From NCBI RefSeq assembly GCF_029263665.1, contig NZ_JAJUFQ010000005.1:62001-126000 (forward strand): DNA of 64,000 nucleotides, given 5' to 3'. The stretch's first letter is position 1, and each line of letters begins with the position of its first letter. This DNA is from Halomonas sp. Its GTDB lineage: Bacteria > Pseudomonadota > Gammaproteobacteria > Pseudomonadales > Halomonadaceae. Made by a program: the position numbers and the translations under genes. The notes beneath the pieces are model-generated. The model was not told the DNA's origin. It ran no database searches and worked only from the letters and a program-made list of their open reading frames with translations. Of this stretch, positions 17,163-27,963 are shown one piece after another.

Positions 17163-19544
17163 ATGAAAGTTTCCGAACAGTGGCTGCGTGAATGGGTTTC
17201 TCCGCAGCTGTCTACCCAGGGTATCGCTGACCAGATCACCATGGCTGGCCTGGAAGTCGATGCGGTCGAGCCTGTGGCCCAGGAATTCACTGGGATCGTG
17301 GTTGCCGAGGTGGTCGAGAAGTCTCAGCATCCGGATGCGGACAAGCTCAATGTATGTCAGGTCGAAGATGGCAGTGGTGAGCGCGTTCAGGTAGTTTGCG
17401 GAGCGCCCAACGTGGCTGTCGGCCAGCGAATTCCCTTTGCCCAGGTAGGTGCTGTATTACCGGGTGATTTCAAGATCAAGAAAGCCAAGCTGCGAGGTGT
17501 TGAATCCCGCGGCATGATCTGCTCTGCCTCGGAAATCGGGCTGGAAGAAGGTAAGTCAGAAGGCATTCTGGTGTTGCCGGCTGATGCTCCGGTGGGTATG
17601 GATATTCGCGAATATCTGGACCTGAATGACCACACCATTGAAGTGGACCTGACACCGAACCGTGGGGATTGCCTCAGCGTCAAGGGGATGGCGCGTGAAG
17701 TCGGGGTGCTCAATCGCTTGCCCTTGACACCTCCTAAGGCGGTTGAAGTACCTGCTGCTCATGATGAGCGCTTCGAGGTGCGCGTCGAGGACTTCGAGCG
17801 CTGTCCGCGCTATATCGGGCGCCTGATCAAGAACGTCAATGTTGCGGCCGAAACGCCGACCTGGATGGTGGAGCGCCTGCGCCGCAGCGGAGTGCGTAGT
17901 ATCGATCCTGTCGTCGATGTCACCAACTATGTGATGCTCGAGCAGGGGCAGCCACTGCATGCCTTTGACCGCAGCAACCTGCATGGTGCCGTCATCGTGC
18001 GTCTGGCGCGTCAGGGAGAGGAGCTAGTACTGCTGGATGGCCAGACCGTCAAGCTGGATCCGGCAACCTTGGTGATCGCCGACGAGAATGGCCCCTTGGC
18101 CTTGGCTGGCATCATGGGAGGCGAGCATTCCGGTGTTTCTACCGAGACTCGCGACATCTTCCTGGAAGGGGCCTATTTCACTCCGTTGGCAGTGGCTGGC
18201 CAGGCACGTAACTATGGTCTGCACACGGATGCCTCTCATCGCTTTGAAAGAGGGGTTGACCCTGAGCTGACGCATGCCGCCATTGAGCGTGCCACGGAAC
18301 TCCTGCTGTCGATTTGTGGTGGTCAGCCTGGGCCGCTCAATGAGGCGGTCAGTGATGTCCATTTGCCCGCACCACGTGAGGTAACCTTGCGTGCAGGGCG
18401 CCTGGCAAGTGCCTTGAGCAAGCAGCTGGATGCCGCTGAAGTCGCCGAAATCCTTGAGCGCTTGGGGATGGCAGTGGAATCGATCGAGAACGGCTGGACA
18501 GTCAAGGTGCCGAGCTGGCGTTTCGACATTTCCATTGAAGAAGATCTGATCGAGGAAGTGGCGCGTATTCACGGCTACAACAAGCTACCGGTGCGTCGTC
18601 CTGCCATGCGCATGGCACTCAAGGCTGACGGTGAGAGTAAAAGCCCATTGTCCCGCTTGCGTCGCCATATGGTGGCCCGCGGGTATCAGGAAGCGATCAC
18701 CTACAGCTTCGTTGCTCCTGAGCTGCAGCGCACATTGTTGCCCGATGTTGTCTCCCCTGTATTGGCCAACCCGATTTCGGCTGATCTGTCGGTGATGCGG
18801 GCCAGCCTGTTCCCGGGCTTGGTGCGTGCACTCGAGCACAACCTCAATCGTCAGCAGACACGCGTTCGCCTGTTTGAAAGTGGCTTGGTGTTCCGGGGAG
18901 AGTTGGATAGTCTCGAGCAACTGCCGATGTTCGGTGCTCTGGTATGCGGTGCTCGCTATCCCGAAGGTTGGAGCGGGGGGCGTGACAAGGTCGACTTCTT
19001 TGATCTCAAGGGCGATCTGGAAAGCCTGTTGGAAGTGGCGGGAGATGTGGCTTCCTGGCGCTTTGAACCGGGCTCGCACCCAGCGCTGCACCCAGGCCAG
19101 TGCGCCCGTATCCTGCATCGTGGAGAGGAAGCTGGGTGGATCGGAACCTTGCACCCAGCGGTCAAGGCAGCCCTGGGGCTCAAGGCGGATGCCGTGCTCT
19201 TCGAGGTGCGTCTGGATGCGCTGAGCCAAGGACATGTCCCGGCCTTCAAGCCATTGTCACGCTTCCCCGAGGTACGTCGGGACCTGGCATTCGTGATTGA
19301 TGAAACGCTGCCGGTCGAAGCGCTACGTGATGTCGTACGCGGTGAAGCCGGTGAATGGCTCACTGAAGTTGGCCTTTTCGACGTGTATCAGGGTAAAGGT
19401 GTAACCGAAGGGCATAAGAGTGTCGCTTTGGGCTTGACCTGGCAACATCCTTCGCGCACGCTAAATGACGAGGAAATCAATCAGTTGGTCGATGCCATCG
19501 TAACGACAGCTCAGCAACGGCTGAATGCGGAGCTGCGTGCTTGA
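17163..19544 (+). CDS. pheT: Phenylalanine-tRNA ligase beta subunit
   Basis: This 793-residue beta subunit supplies tRNA binding and editing of misacylated Tyr-tRNA-Phe. It has the N-terminal EMAP/OB tRNA-binding domain (about 40-150), the B3/B4 editing domain, the B5 domain with HGYNKLP near residue 476, a degenerate class II core, and the C-terminal ferredoxin-fold anticodon-binding domain with [11 protein letters not shown] near residue 700. A GGAG lies just before the start. The protein is of usual length and intact. Its end lies 68 bases before ihfA, the standard order. Confidence 0.96.
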   Translation: MKVSEQWLREWVSPQLSTQGIADQITMAGLEVDAVEPVAQEFTGIVVAEVVEKSQHPDADKLNVCQVEDGSGERVQVVCGAPNVAVGQRIPFAQVGAVLPGDFKIKKAKLRGVESRGMICSASEIGLEEGKSEGILVLPADAPVGMDIREYLDLNDHTIEVDLTPNRGDCLSVKGMAREVGVLNRLPLTPPKAVEVPAAHDERFEVRVEDFERCPRYIGRLIKNVNVAAETPTWMVERLRRSGVRSIDPVVDVTNYVMLEQGQPLHAFDRSNLHGAVIVRLARQGEELVLLDGQTVKLDPATLVIADENGPLALAGIMGGEHSGVSTETRDIFLEGAYFTPLAVAGQARNYGLHTDASHRFERGVDPELTHAAIERATELLLSICGGQPGPLNEAVSDVHLPAPREVTLRAGRLASALSKQLDAAEVAEILERLGMAVESIENGWTVKVPSWRFDISIEEDLIEEVARIHGYNKLPVRRPAMRMALKADGESKSPLSRLRRHMVARGYQEAITYSFVAPELQRTLLPDVVSPVLANPISADLSVMRASLFPGLVRALEHNLNRQQTRVRLFESGLVFRGELDSLEQLPMFGALVCGARYPEGWSGGRDKVDFFDLKGDLESLLEVAGDVASWRFEPGSHPALHPGQCARILHRGEEAGWIGTLHPAVKAALGLKADAVLFEVRLDALSQGHVPAFKPLSRFPEVRRDLAFVIDETLPVEALRDVVRGEAGEWLTEVGLFDVYQGKGVTEGHKSVALGLTWQHPSRTLNDEEINQLVDAIVTTAQQRLNAELRA

Positions 19545-19612
19545 GCACTGCGGGCCGGAATGCCGCCAGGAAAGCGGACGGTTGGCGCGACCATCACCAT
19601 GAGGATGAAAAC

Positions 19613-19915
19613 ATGGGAGCGTTGACCAAGGCAGAACTGGCCGAGCGTCTGCACCTGGAGCTCGGTTTGTCCAAGCGGGAAGCGAAGTCCATGGTGGAAG
19701 CTTTCTTCGAGGAAATCCGTGCCTGCCTGCGCGAAAATGAACAGGTCAAGCTGTCCGGTTTCGGCAACTTCGACTTGCGAGACAAGCGCGAGCGTCCTGG
19801 ACGCAACCCCAAGACTGGCGAAGAAATTCCGATTTCCGCGCGGCGGGTGGTGACTTTCCGACCGGGGCAGAAGCTCAAGAGCCAAGTGGGGCATCCTGAC
19901 GACGAGGAAGAATGA
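19613..19915 (+). CDS. ihfA: Integration host factor alpha subunit
   Basis: This 100-residue DNA-bending protein of the HU/IHF family partners with IHF-beta. It shows the family signature from [10 protein letters not shown] to [14 protein letters not shown], with the intercalating proline in the R-P-G-R-N-P loop near residues 62-67. The ATG at 19613 with GAGGA upstream gives the standard start ([13 protein letters not shown]). IHF acts in nucleoid architecture, recombination and sigma-54 promoters. The gene ends the thrS-ihfA cluster; no clear terminator is seen right after it. Confidence 0.96.
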   Translation: MGALTKAELAERLHLELGLSKREAKSMVEAFFEEIRACLRENEQVKLSGFGNFDLRDKRERPGRNPKTGEEIPISARRVVTFRPGQKLKSQVGHPDDEEE

Positions 19916-20377
19916 TTCTCGGGAGGTCTCCGGGGGCGATTGACCTTGTGTGATTGAATGCAGTCATCGATCGGTACTGTCTCTTCCTTCAATGAGGGGC
20001 AGTACCGTCGTTCATGTGTGTTCTGTCCTCGTCGTTTGTCTATGTCGTCTGTATATCCGGATTACCTGCATCCCCTCACGGATACGCGAGCTCTCGCTTG
20101 CATGATAGAATCCGAACGAAATACTCAAGTTCAATCTCAGGAACCTTTCAATAAATCGCCGAAAGGGGCAAGCTCAAGCGCCTGAACGCAGACTCGAAAT
20201 GAAGCGGAGAGAGCATCCGAAAGGATGGCCTCGAAAGGAATGAGGAGCCGTGGATGATGAGTCAACCGAGCATAAGGTTATGTGAGGGAGGTCGGGCTGG
20301 CGTATGCATCGCATCACGCAGTGATTGGCCTGCGTAGGCAGTTTGTGAGAGGTTCCCTCAGTCATTAAGGGCATTGC
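19916..20377. other. 462-bp gap after ihfA with no recognised gene
   Basis: No convincing protein or tRNA gene is seen. Related genomes can carry a MerR gene and tRNA-Pro after ihfA, but neither is here. A TAGAAT -10-like hexamer near 20106 and a purine-rich, structured-looking stretch (20155-20260) with repeated CGAAAGG/CGAAATG motifs could mark a long leader or small RNA upstream of the flavodoxin gene. Confidence 0.4.
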
Positions 20378-20839
20378 ATGCCTACACTCAAGATTCTTGT
20401 TGGCACCATGTATGGCGGTGCACTTGATGTGGCCGAGCAGGCCAAGCCGTTGTTTGAAGATGCCGGTTATGAAGTCTCCGTACTTGAGCAACCGACACTG
20501 GCCGATATTGTCGAAGATACAGATCTGGCATTGTTCTGTACTTCCACCACGGGCAGCGGAGATTTTCCGGGCAATATCGTGCCTTTCGTGCGTGAGCTTC
20601 AGGACAAGAGCCCGGGTTTGCCCAACCTTCGTTATGGCCTGATTGCTCTAGGCGATAGCTCCTATGGCGACACATTCTGTGGTGCCGGGCGGCGCCTGGA
20701 TGAATTGCTTCAGGAGCAAGGAGCCATGCGCCTGGGCGAGCGCCTGGAAATCGATGCCATGGAAACCTTCATGGCCGATGATGCGGCCCTGCCTTGGGTC
20801 GAATCATGGATTGCCAGTCAGAATCTGAAGGTGGCGTGA
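20378..20839 (+). CDS. MioC-like flavodoxin domain protein
   Basis: This 153-residue protein has the flavodoxin fold. The FMN phosphate loop reads VGTMYGGALDVAEQ (about 8-21), followed by the flavin loops CTSTTGSGDFPGN near residue 54 and ALGDSSYGDTFCGAGR near residue 91. It is close in length to E. coli MioC and YqcA; the T-T-G-S-G-D-F-P pattern favours this short-chain group. It probably carries electrons from a ferredoxin-NADP reductase to unknown partners. Its stop overlaps the next start in TGATG. The exact subfamily is not fixed. Confidence 0.85.
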   Translation: MPTLKILVGTMYGGALDVAEQAKPLFEDAGYEVSVLEQPTLADIVEDTDLALFCTSTTGSGDFPGNIVPFVRELQDKSPGLPNLRYGLIALGDSSYGDTFCGAGRRLDELLQEQGAMRLGERLEIDAMETFMADDAALPWVESWIASQNLKVA

Positions 20840-21222
20840 TGTCAATGGATAAAAGCGCTCGGCCTGTTGGCAGTCCTGTGCGTCTCAGCATCATGCTGGG
20901 GCTGATGATGGTGATGGCATTGACCTTGCCGCGCTATATCAAGGAAGGTCATGCCAATCAGGAAACCCTGGGCTGGGTGGTCATCGCCGCACTGGCATTG
21001 GTCAGTCTGTTGCAGTGGAAGTTGCTGGACGGGGAAGGGCGGTCCCGCCTCAAACCCTTGCTGCTGATTCTGATAGGTTGCATGGTGGTTGGTCTCGCTG
21101 GAACCATGCTCTACAAGTTGATGGCAGGAGGAGCGGTTCTTAGTGTGATGACCTTGTCTCAAGGCGCTACGGCGGGGCTGTTGTTGCATGCTGTTGCACT
21201 GTTGCTCAGGAAACGGCGGTAA
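20839..21222 (+). CDS. Small integral membrane protein, unrecognised
   Basis: This 127-residue protein has about four hydrophobic segments (near 15-30, 45-60, 75-95 and 105-123) separated by short charged loops. No family is recognised. It starts in a TGATG overlap with the flavodoxin gene, so it is translationally coupled to it, and a strong bidirectional terminator follows 37 bases after its stop. A link to electron transfer by the flavodoxin is suggested only by position. A start five codons later-in-series at the second Met (MDKSARP) is also possible. Confidence 0.7.
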   Translation: MSMDKSARPVGSPVRLSIMLGLMMVMALTLPRYIKEGHANQETLGWVVIAALALVSLLQWKLLDGEGRSRLKPLLLILIGCMVVGLAGTMLYKLMAGGAVLSVMTLSQGATAGLLLHAVALLLRKRR

Positions 21223-21259
21223 TGCTCAGAGCAATACTCTGCCGAGCGCGCCGAATATG

Positions 21260-21290
21260 AAGAACCCCTGCCAGACTGGCAGGGGTTCTT
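21260..21290. terminator. Bidirectional terminator between convergent genes
   Basis: A perfect 14-bp stem (AAGAACCCCTGCCA with its complement) around a 3-base loop lies between the membrane protein gene (plus) and ppnN (minus), with A-rich and T-rich flanks on both sides. Confidence 0.85.
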
Positions 21291-21317
21291 CATTTCAGCC
21301 TTTGGACTCGATGTGTC

Positions 21318-22679
21318 CTAGCCCAGTGTGTAGCAAGGTGTGTATTCGCCTGCCAGCTTCATGCGTCCTTGGGTCACGAAGGAGCTGAGCAGCTCATCCA
21401 GCCTGGCCATCAGATCAGGCTCAGCGCTCAGGCAGAAGGGGCCGTGGGCTTCGATGGCCCGAATACCCTGTTCCTTGACATTACCGGCAACGATCCCCGA
21501 AAACGCGCGGCGCAGATTGGCGGCCAGCTCGTGCTTGGGAAGGTCGCGATTGAGAGCCAGGTTCGCCATGTTGGCATGGGTCGGGACGAAAGGCTCCTGG
21601 AAGTTGCGGTCGATGGTAAGACGCCAGTTGAAGTGGAAGGCATCCTGTCGCGCACGGCGGTATTCAGTGACTTCGGCGATCTTCTCATGCATCAGTCGGG
21701 CAACGCGGACAGGATCATCGACGACGATGGTGTACAGGTCACGCACCGATTCACCCAGGGTATAGACAAGGAATTCATCAATGCGCTGGAAATATTCCTT
21801 GGCGCTGGCAGGACCGGAGAATATGACGGGCAGCGCCATGTCGCTGTTGTCTGGGTGCAACAGGATACCAAGCAGATAGAGAATTTCTTCAGCCGTTCCC
21901 ACGCCACCAGGGAAGACGATAATGCCATGGCCCAAGCGCACGAAAGCTTCGAGGCGCTTTTCGATATCCGGCATCACCACAAGTTCATTGACGATGGGGT
22001 TGGGAGCCTCCGCCGCAATGATGCCAGGCTCGGAAACCCCCAGATAACGGGCAGGGTAGCGACGCTGCTTGGCATGGGCGACATTGGCACCCTTCATGGG
22101 ACCTTTCATGGCGCCAGGTCCGCATCCTGTGCAGATGTCCATGTCACGAAGACCAAGATGGTATCCCACATCCTTGGTGTATTCGTATTCTTCCCGCGAG
22201 ATTGAGTGGCCGCCCCAGCACACGACAAGGCTGGGGTCTAGTCCCGGCTTCAGGGTGCCTGCCTTGCGCAATATATGGAAAACCGCGTTAGTGGTGCCTT
22301 CTGCGGTGGACAGGTCGAAGCGTGCCTGAGTCTGGATTTCGTTGTAGACGTAGACGATATCCCGCAACACCGAGGACAGGTGCTCGCGAATGCCGCGAAT
22401 CATGCGGCCATCGACAAAGGCGTCAGTTGGAGCATTGACCAGCTTGAGGCGAACGCCACGGTCCTGCTGCAGGACCTCGATATCGAAGTCCGGATATGTC
22501 TCGAGTAGTGCCAGACCATCATCAATGGGGCTGCCACTGTTGAGCACTGCCAGAGCACAGCGTCTGAGCAGTTCGTGGAGGCCGGCTTGCGAGGTGTCGC
22601 GTAGCCGGTTGACCTCGTGTTGGGAAAGAATTTCGAGACTGCCTTCGGGAGAAATCGTGGCAGAAATGGTCTCTGGCAT
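21318..22679 (-). CDS. ppnN: Pyrimidine/purine nucleotide 5'-monophosphate nucleosidase
   Basis: This 453-residue protein matches E. coli PpnN (YgdH), which cleaves nucleoside monophosphates to base and ribose 5-phosphate and is stimulated by (p)ppGpp. The central LOG-type domain carries VVCWGGHSISREEYEY near residue 152, the phosphate-binding GCGPGAMKGPMKGA near 185, and the catalytic PGGVGTAEE near 257. The family-specific N- and C-terminal domains are both present and length is standard. The yfcL-like gene ends 14 bases upstream, so the two are probably one operon. Confidence 0.95.
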   Translation of the reverse strand: MPETISATISPEGSLEILSQHEVNRLRDTSQAGLHELLRRCALAVLNSGSPIDDGLALLETYPDFDIEVLQQDRGVRLKLVNAPTDAFVDGRMIRGIREHLSSVLRDIVYVYNEIQTQARFDLSTAEGTTNAVFHILRKAGTLKPGLDPSLVVCWGGHSISREEYEYTKDVGYHLGLRDMDICTGCGPGAMKGPMKGANVAHAKQRRYPARYLGVSEPGIIAAEAPNPIVNELVVMPDIEKRLEAFVRLGHGIIVFPGGVGTAEEILYLLGILLHPDNSDMALPVIFSGPASAKEYFQRIDEFLVYTLGESVRDLYTIVVDDPVRVARLMHEKIAEVTEYRRARQDAFHFNWRLTIDRNFQEPFVPTHANMANLALNRDLPKHELAANLRRAFSGIVAGNVKEQGIRAIEAHGPFCLSAEPDLMARLDELLSSFVTQGRMKLAGEYTPCYTLG

Positions 22680-22693
22680 CTGAAGCTTCCTTG

Positions 22694-22984
22694 TCAGATT
22701 TGGTTAGCCCGCTCGCAGGCCTGGTTGAAGAGCTGGCGTACAGCTGCCTGGTCGGCATCGCTCATGCCATCCTGGGCAAAGGTGTTATTTAGCCATTCAT
22801 GGAAAACACTATCGAACTCTTCACCCTCGACCTCTTCGGGGCTGTAGTCGAGTTGGTCCACCACCAAGGGGACCTGGGGAATCAGATAACCCAGCGGGAA
22901 CAGGTCTTCGGCGCTGGCCTCTCTCTCCATGGCGATCAAAGCGTCATGGATGGCGTTGGCGCGGGCGGCGATGGGGTCGTGCAT
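22694..22984 (-). CDS. YfcL family protein
   Basis: This 96-residue acidic protein has the YfcL pattern: an N-terminal helix, a central LFPLGYLIPQVPLVVDQL, and a C-terminal MSDADQAAVRQLFNQA helix. The function of the family is unknown; in enterobacteria it is encoded near RNA-modification and fatty-acid genes. Here it is the first gene of a probable two-gene unit with ppnN. The start gives the expected family length. The gene is divergent from the LysR gene at 23132. Confidence 0.78.
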   Translation of the reverse strand: MHDPIAARANAIHDALIAMEREASAEDLFPLGYLIPQVPLVVDQLDYSPEEVEGEEFDSVFHEWLNNTFAQDGMSDADQAAVRQLFNQACERANQI

Positions 22985-23131
22985 GGTTGTGGACTCTTGT
23001 CTGAGTGAGCAATGGAAGAGGCTTTTTCTACTGACACCATGCTATCACGTGGAACCCTTGCGAGCAGCGCTGTGGTGGGGAGTCGTCTGGAAAGTGGTAA
23101 GATAAGAACGCTCGATGCCCTGGACCTGTCT

Positions 23132-24040
23132 ATGTTCAATGCCCAGTACTTCAGAACCTTTATTACTCTCGTCGAAACCGGAAGCTTTACCCGGACGGCG
23201 CAACGCCTCGAAATGACCCAACCGGGGGTCAGCCAGCATGTGCGTAAACTCGAGCAATACCTGGGCAAGCCTCTGCTGGAACGTCATGGGCGGCGCATCG
23301 GCCTGACCGAGGCTGGGCGCAGGGCTTATGACTATGCGCTCAGGTTATTTGCCGAACACGAGCAGTTCCGTCACTCCCTGGATGATGACAGTCTTTATAG
23401 CGGCGAGTGCCGTATCGCCTCGCCGGGAAGTGTCGGCCTTATGCTGTATCCCTTCATTCTTGGTCAGCAGCAGCTCAATCCTGGATTGACGGTGTCCTAT
23501 CATTTCGCATTTCACCACGAGATCATCAGTGACGTCCTTGCCGGGCGTCATGACATTGGTATCGTTTCCGAAGCCGTGCGTCACACAGATCTCGAGTGTG
23601 CGTCCTGGCATGAAGAGCCGCTCAGCCTGGTTGTTCCGGCAGACTTCGCAGGGACGACACTGCAGGACCTTGCCAGCCTGGGGTTCATCAACTATTCCGA
23701 TGGTCTGGAAAAGGCAAGCACCTTGTTGCGCGCCAATTTTCCGGCAGAGTTTCGCAGCATGAACTTGTTTCCGCAGCAAGGGTTCAGCAATGAAGTGGGT
23801 CTGGTACTGGATGCCGTTGCACGAGGGTTAGGATTCAGCGTGGTATCGCGCATGGTGCTGGAAACGTCGCCGTGGCAACGTCAGGTGCGTGAAATCGCAC
23901 TGACTCAGCCAGTGGAGGAAACGTTCTATTTGATCAGTCGCCGTGGCGTTACCGTACCCAGCCGTTACCATCGTTTGTTCGAGACATTCTGTGAACAGCG
24001 ATACCTCGAACGCTTTGGCCATCCTGTCAGTGAAGGCTGA
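23132..24040 (+). CDS. LysR-family transcriptional regulator
   Basis: This 302-residue regulator has an N-terminal winged helix (FRTFITLVETGSFTRTAQ and QPGVSQHVRKLEQYLG, about 5-45) and a C-terminal periplasmic-binding-protein-like effector domain (about 90-290). The ATG at 23132 places the HTH at the normal distance from the start; the longer in-frame extension is not conserved. The effector is unknown. It is divergent from yfcL-ppnN and convergent with gcvP; control of either is possible but unproven. Confidence 0.88.
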   Translation: MFNAQYFRTFITLVETGSFTRTAQRLEMTQPGVSQHVRKLEQYLGKPLLERHGRRIGLTEAGRRAYDYALRLFAEHEQFRHSLDDDSLYSGECRIASPGSVGLMLYPFILGQQQLNPGLTVSYHFAFHHEIISDVLAGRHDIGIVSEAVRHTDLECASWHEEPLSLVVPADFAGTTLQDLASLGFINYSDGLEKASTLLRANFPAEFRSMNLFPQQGFSNEVGLVLDAVARGLGFSVVSRMVLETSPWQRQVREIALTQPVEETFYLISRRGVTVPSRYHRLFETFCEQRYLERFGHPVSEG

Positions 24041-24114
24041 TACCAAGACAGGAGATACCAAGGCCAGGATATCATCACGGCCAGGTCGCCATTAAAGCTG
24101 ATGCCTGCAAGACG

Positions 24115-24142
24115 ACGACACCCCGCCATGGCGGGGTGTCGT
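24115..24142. terminator. Bidirectional terminator, LysR gene / gcvP
   Basis: The stem ACGACACCCCGCC/GGCGGGGTGTCGT is perfect and nearly without a loop (central CATG). It lies between the convergent LysR and gcvP genes and is followed on the plus strand by GTGTTTC. Confidence 0.8.
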
Positions 24143-24181
24143 GTTTCAACGTGCTAGCAGCATCGCTACAGGCGGGTTCAA

Positions 24182-27076
24182 TCAGTCGCGATATTCGTCA
24201 ATGCTGGGGCAAGTGCAGATCAACTGACGGTCGCCCAGGACGTTGTCGACGCGATTGACCGCTGGCCAATACTTGGCCGCCTTGACCGCTTGTGACGGGA
24301 ACGCACCTGTTTCCCGGGAGTAGGCGCGGTTCCAGTCGCTATCCATCAGGTCGGCCATGGTGTGAGGGGCATTGACCAGAGGATTGTCTTCAAGAGGCCA
24401 CTCGCCGCTCTGTACTTTGGCCACTTCCTTGCGGATGGCGATCATGGCATCACAGAAACGATCCAGCTCATAAAGCGACTCAGACTCGGTCGGCTCAATC
24501 ATCAGTGTTCCAGGCACGGGGAAGGACATGGTCGGCGCGTGGAAGCCGTAATCCATCAGGCGCTTGGCGATATCTTCTTCACTGATGCCAGACTCGGCCT
24601 TGAGCGGGCGGATATCGATGATGCATTCATGGGCCACGGTGCCGTTGGTGCCCTTGTAAAGCACAGGATAATGAGGCTCCAGGCGCTTGGCAATGTAGTT
24701 GGCGCCCAGAATGGCCAGTTCAGTGGCTTCGCGCAGACCGCGGGCTCCCATCATCTTGATGTAGGCCCAGGAGATCGGCAGGATCAGGGCAGAGCCAAAG
24801 GCGGCGGCAGAGACTGCGCCAGAATCCGGCTCGACACCCTCAAGAGGTGTCACCACGTGGTTGGAGACATAGGGTGCCAGGTGGGACTTGACGCCAATAG
24901 GTCCCATGCCTGGACCGCCGCCACCATGCGGGATACAGAACGTCTTGTGCAGGTTGAGGTGGGAAACATCCCCGCCAAAGTCGCCAGGACGGGCGATACC
25001 GACCTGAGCGTTCATATTGGCGCCATCGACGTACACCTGGCCGCCGTGGGAGTGAACGATTTCGCAGGCCTCGCGCACTCCTTCCTCGAAGACTCCGTGA
25101 GTGGAAGGGTAGGTCAGCATGATGGCGGAAAGGTCGTTTGCATGCTGCTCAGCCTTGGTGCGCAGGTCTGCCAGATCAATGTTGCCAGCTTCATCACATT
25201 CGACGACAACGACCTTCATGCTGCACATGGCAGCAGATGCCGGGTTGGTACCATGGGCAGAACTGGGGATCAGGCACACATTACGGTGACCTTGCCCCTG
25301 GGCAGCCTGGTAGCGACGGATGGCCATCAGGCCGGCGTATTCTCCCTGGGCACCGGAGTTGGGCTGCATCGAGATGTGATCGTAACCGGTGATTTCCACC
25401 AGGAAGGCGGCCAGTTCGTCGATCATCTGGCGATAGCCGGCAACCTGGTCGGAAGGCGCAAAGGGATGAATGCGCGCGAATTCCGGCCAGGTGATCGGCA
25501 TCATTTCGGTCGTCGCGTTGAGCTTCATGGTGCATGAACCCAGCGGGATCATGGCATTGGTCAGCGACAGGTCCTTGTTTTCCAAGCGCTTGAGGTAGCG
25601 CAGCATTTCCGTTTCGCTGCGGTAGCGCTTGAAAGTCGGGTGGTCGAGGAAGTCGCTTTCGCGCTCGTTGCCTGCGGGAATACCCGTGGCCTTGGCAGCG
25701 AGTACCGCGTCATCCAGCTCACGTACTCCTAGGCCATGTTCATCACCCAGCAGTACGTCGAACAAGGCGTCGAGGTCATGAGCGGTGGTGGTTTCGTCGA
25801 GGCTGACGCCCACATCACCGTTATCGAAGTAACGCAGATTGAGCTCGAGGGTCATGGCCCGGCCGTGAATCTTGCCAGCGTCGACACCAGTGAGACGCAG
25901 AGTATCGAACCAGCTGTCGTTGGCCAGCTGTACGCCTTTCTGCTTGAGCCCTTCGGCAAGGATGGTGGTCAGGCGATGGATGCGACCGGCGATGGTGCGC
26001 AGTCCTTCCGCGCCATGGTAGACCGCATAGAAGCCGGCGATGTTGGCCAGCAGCGCCTGGGCGGTACAGATATTGGAAGTGGCTTTCTCACGGCGGATAT
26101 GTTGCTCGCGGGTCTGCATGGCCATGCGCAGGGCTGTATTGCCGCGTGCATCCCTTGAAACCCCGATGATACGCCCTGGAATGGAACGCTTGAGCTTGTC
26201 CGTGGTGGCGAAGAATGCTGCATGCGGACCACCGAAACCCATAGGCACGCCAAAGCGCTGGGAAGAACCGAGCACGATATCGGCTCCCAGTGCACCAGGC
26301 TCCTTGAGCAGAACCAGTGCCATCAGATCGGTTGCCACTGCGGTCATGATGCCCTTGGCCTTGGCCGTTTCCAGCAATCTGGCAATGTCGTGGACCTTGC
26401 CATCATTGCCTGGATACTGAATCAGGGCGCCGAAGACATCGTGATCGGCCAAGGTATCGGCCGGACCAGTGATGACGTCGAAACCGAAACCATCGGCACG
26501 AGTGCGTATGACGTCAAGTGTCTGCGGGAAGACATCATCGGCGACAAAGAAGGCGTTGCTCTTGCTCTTCTTGTTGGCGCGCTGGCAAAGCGCCATAGCC
26601 TCAGCTGCGGCGGTAGCCTCGTCGAGCAGGGAAGCGTTGGCCAGTTCCATGCCCGTCAGGTCCATGACCATCTGCTGGAAGTTGAGCAAGCCTTCCAGGC
26701 GACCCTGGGAGATTTCCGGCTGATAAGGCGTATAGGCCGTGTACCAACCAGGGTTTTCCAGCACATTGCGCTGGATGACGGCCGGTAGGTGAGTGTCATA
26801 GTAACCTTGGCCGATATAGCTCTTGGCTACACGGTTCTGGCGTGCCAGCCGGTAAAGGTAGTCGAGCGCTTCTGCTTCGGCCTTGGGCGGGTCAAGATCC
26901 AACTCGCGACCGAGACGAATGTTTGCAGGAACAGTCTTGTCGATCAACGCTTCCACGTTACCGAGATCCAAGGCCGACAGCATGGCGGCTTTATCGGCCG
27001 CGTGCGGTCCATTGTGACGTCGAATGAAGGCATCATGATCGGCCAGTTCGGCCAAGCGGCGTTTATCAAAAGCCAT
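24182..27076 (-). CDS. gcvP: Glycine dehydrogenase (decarboxylating), P-protein
   Basis: This 964-residue PLP enzyme decarboxylates glycine and passes the aminomethyl group to the lipoyl arm of GcvH. The two homologous halves are fused, as in most proteobacteria. The PLP lysine is in [18 protein letters not shown] near residue 707, with the glycine-rich loop directly after. The ATG at 27076 ([11 protein letters not shown]) is chosen from family alignment. It is the second gene after gcvH with a 102-base gap that holds a stable hairpin. gcvT lies separately at 29556 on the other strand. Confidence 0.97.
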   Translation of the reverse strand: MAFDKRRLAELADHDAFIRRHNGPHAADKAAMLSALDLGNVEALIDKTVPANIRLGRELDLDPPKAEAEALDYLYRLARQNRVAKSYIGQGYYDTHLPAVIQRNVLENPGWYTAYTPYQPEISQGRLEGLLNFQQMVMDLTGMELANASLLDEATAAAEAMALCQRANKKSKSNAFFVADDVFPQTLDVIRTRADGFGFDVITGPADTLADHDVFGALIQYPGNDGKVHDIARLLETAKAKGIMTAVATDLMALVLLKEPGALGADIVLGSSQRFGVPMGFGGPHAAFFATTDKLKRSIPGRIIGVSRDARGNTALRMAMQTREQHIRREKATSNICTAQALLANIAGFYAVYHGAEGLRTIAGRIHRLTTILAEGLKQKGVQLANDSWFDTLRLTGVDAGKIHGRAMTLELNLRYFDNGDVGVSLDETTTAHDLDALFDVLLGDEHGLGVRELDDAVLAAKATGIPAGNERESDFLDHPTFKRYRSETEMLRYLKRLENKDLSLTNAMIPLGSCTMKLNATTEMMPITWPEFARIHPFAPSDQVAGYRQMIDELAAFLVEITGYDHISMQPNSGAQGEYAGLMAIRRYQAAQGQGHRNVCLIPSSAHGTNPASAAMCSMKVVVVECDEAGNIDLADLRTKAEQHANDLSAIMLTYPSTHGVFEEGVREACEIVHSHGGQVYVDGANMNAQVGIARPGDFGGDVSHLNLHKTFCIPHGGGGPGMGPIGVKSHLAPYVSNHVVTPLEGVEPDSGAVSAAAFGSALILPISWAYIKMMGARGLREATELAILGANYIAKRLEPHYPVLYKGTNGTVAHECIIDIRPLKAESGISEEDIAKRLMDYGFHAPTMSFPVPGTLMIEPTESESLYELDRFCDAMIAIRKEVAKVQSGEWPLEDNPLVNAPHTMADLMDSDWNRAYSRETGAFPSQAVKAAKYWPAVNRVDNVLGDRQLICTCPSIDEYRD

Positions 27077-27116
27077 GGAACACCCTGGTAGCGTGAGGTT
27101 GGGGGAGCGACAAGAG

Positions 27117-27147
27117 AAGGGCCGGAGAAGCACGATGGCCGGCCCTT
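27117..27147 (-). promoter_or_regulatory. Stable hairpin between gcvH and gcvP
   Basis: A perfect 9-bp stem AAGGGCCGG/CCGGCCCTT with a 13-base loop lies in the gcvH-gcvP gap. No T-run follows (the next bases are CTCTTG), so partial termination, RNA processing or mRNA stabilisation that sets the H to P protein ratio is more likely than full termination. Confidence 0.55.
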
Positions 27148-27178
27148 TCCCGCGAAGGTTTTTCAAGGCCGGCGGCAA

Positions 27179-27571
27179 TCAGCCTTCGGCATCGACAACC
27201 GCTTGATAGGCATCCGCATCGAGCAGTTCGTCGAGAGCACTGGAATCTTCGATACGAAGCTTGAGAATCCAGCCGTCTCCATAGGGAGAATCGTTGACAG
27301 TTTCCGGTGCGTCTTCCAGGTCTTCATTGACTTCGACAACCTCTCCGTCCAGTGGAGCATAGAGATCAGATGCAGCCTTGACGGATTCAATGACGCCGAA
27401 CTCGTCGCCTTTGCTCAGGCTGCTACCGACTTCGGGGAGATCGACGAACACCACGTCGCCGAGAGATTCCTGAGCGTGATCAGTAATACCAATGGTCACG
27501 GTGCCGTCACCGTTGTCCTGAATCCACTCATGGCTATCGACGTAGCGCAGATTAGCGGGAATTGAGCTCAT
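27179..27571 (-). CDS. gcvH: Glycine cleavage system H protein
   Basis: This 130-residue lipoyl carrier shuttles the aminomethyl group between P, T and L proteins. The lipoylated lysine is K65 in [16 protein letters not shown], and the downstream [18 protein letters not shown] is standard. The ATG at 27571 is preferred over the GTG just before it. It is the first gene of the minus-strand gcvH-gcvP unit, and its leader faces the 539-base intergenic region shared with the symporter gene. Confidence 0.97.
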   Translation of the reverse strand: MSSIPANLRYVDSHEWIQDNGDGTVTIGITDHAQESLGDVVFVDLPEVGSSLSKGDEFGVIESVKAASDLYAPLDGEVVEVNEDLEDAPETVNDSPYGDGWILKLRIEDSSALDELLDADAYQAVVDAEG

Positions 27572-27963
27572 CACGATTTCCTATACGAAAAAGGTTTACC
27601 GGTTTCGCGCATGCTAACGCCAAATTCGGCGTTTGGCGAGTCTGGATATGAAGAAAGAGCGCAGAAAGTGGCTGTCGCCGCTTCTCTTCAATGGACAAGA
27701 GTGGAACGACTCGTGGCCTTCGTCCAGTGTCGAACGCAAGAATCCAGACAGATAGAGGTATACCGACATATACAGGCCGGGAATGCCTATGCCTGATGGC
27801 CGTATCGCTGGACGATATTGCTGTTCAGGGAAGAGCAAAGAAGCATTGCCAAGTGGGTGCGATGGCTCTATGGTGCACGAAGTTTCCAATAGGAAAACAC
27901 GGGCGAAAGTTTTGGAATTGAGACGGAAGCGCGTGCGGATTTACAGCGTGGACCGGAGAATCT
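27572..27963. other. Divergent intergenic region of the glycine block, gcvH side
   Basis: No gene is supported here. A near-palindrome AACGCC-AAATTC-GGCGTT at 27617-27634 lies about 45 bases upstream of gcvH and could be an operator or leader hairpin. I searched both strands by eye for the glycine riboswitch core and found no convincing copy in this part. Short frames lack ribosome binding sites and family likeness. Confidence 0.45.
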
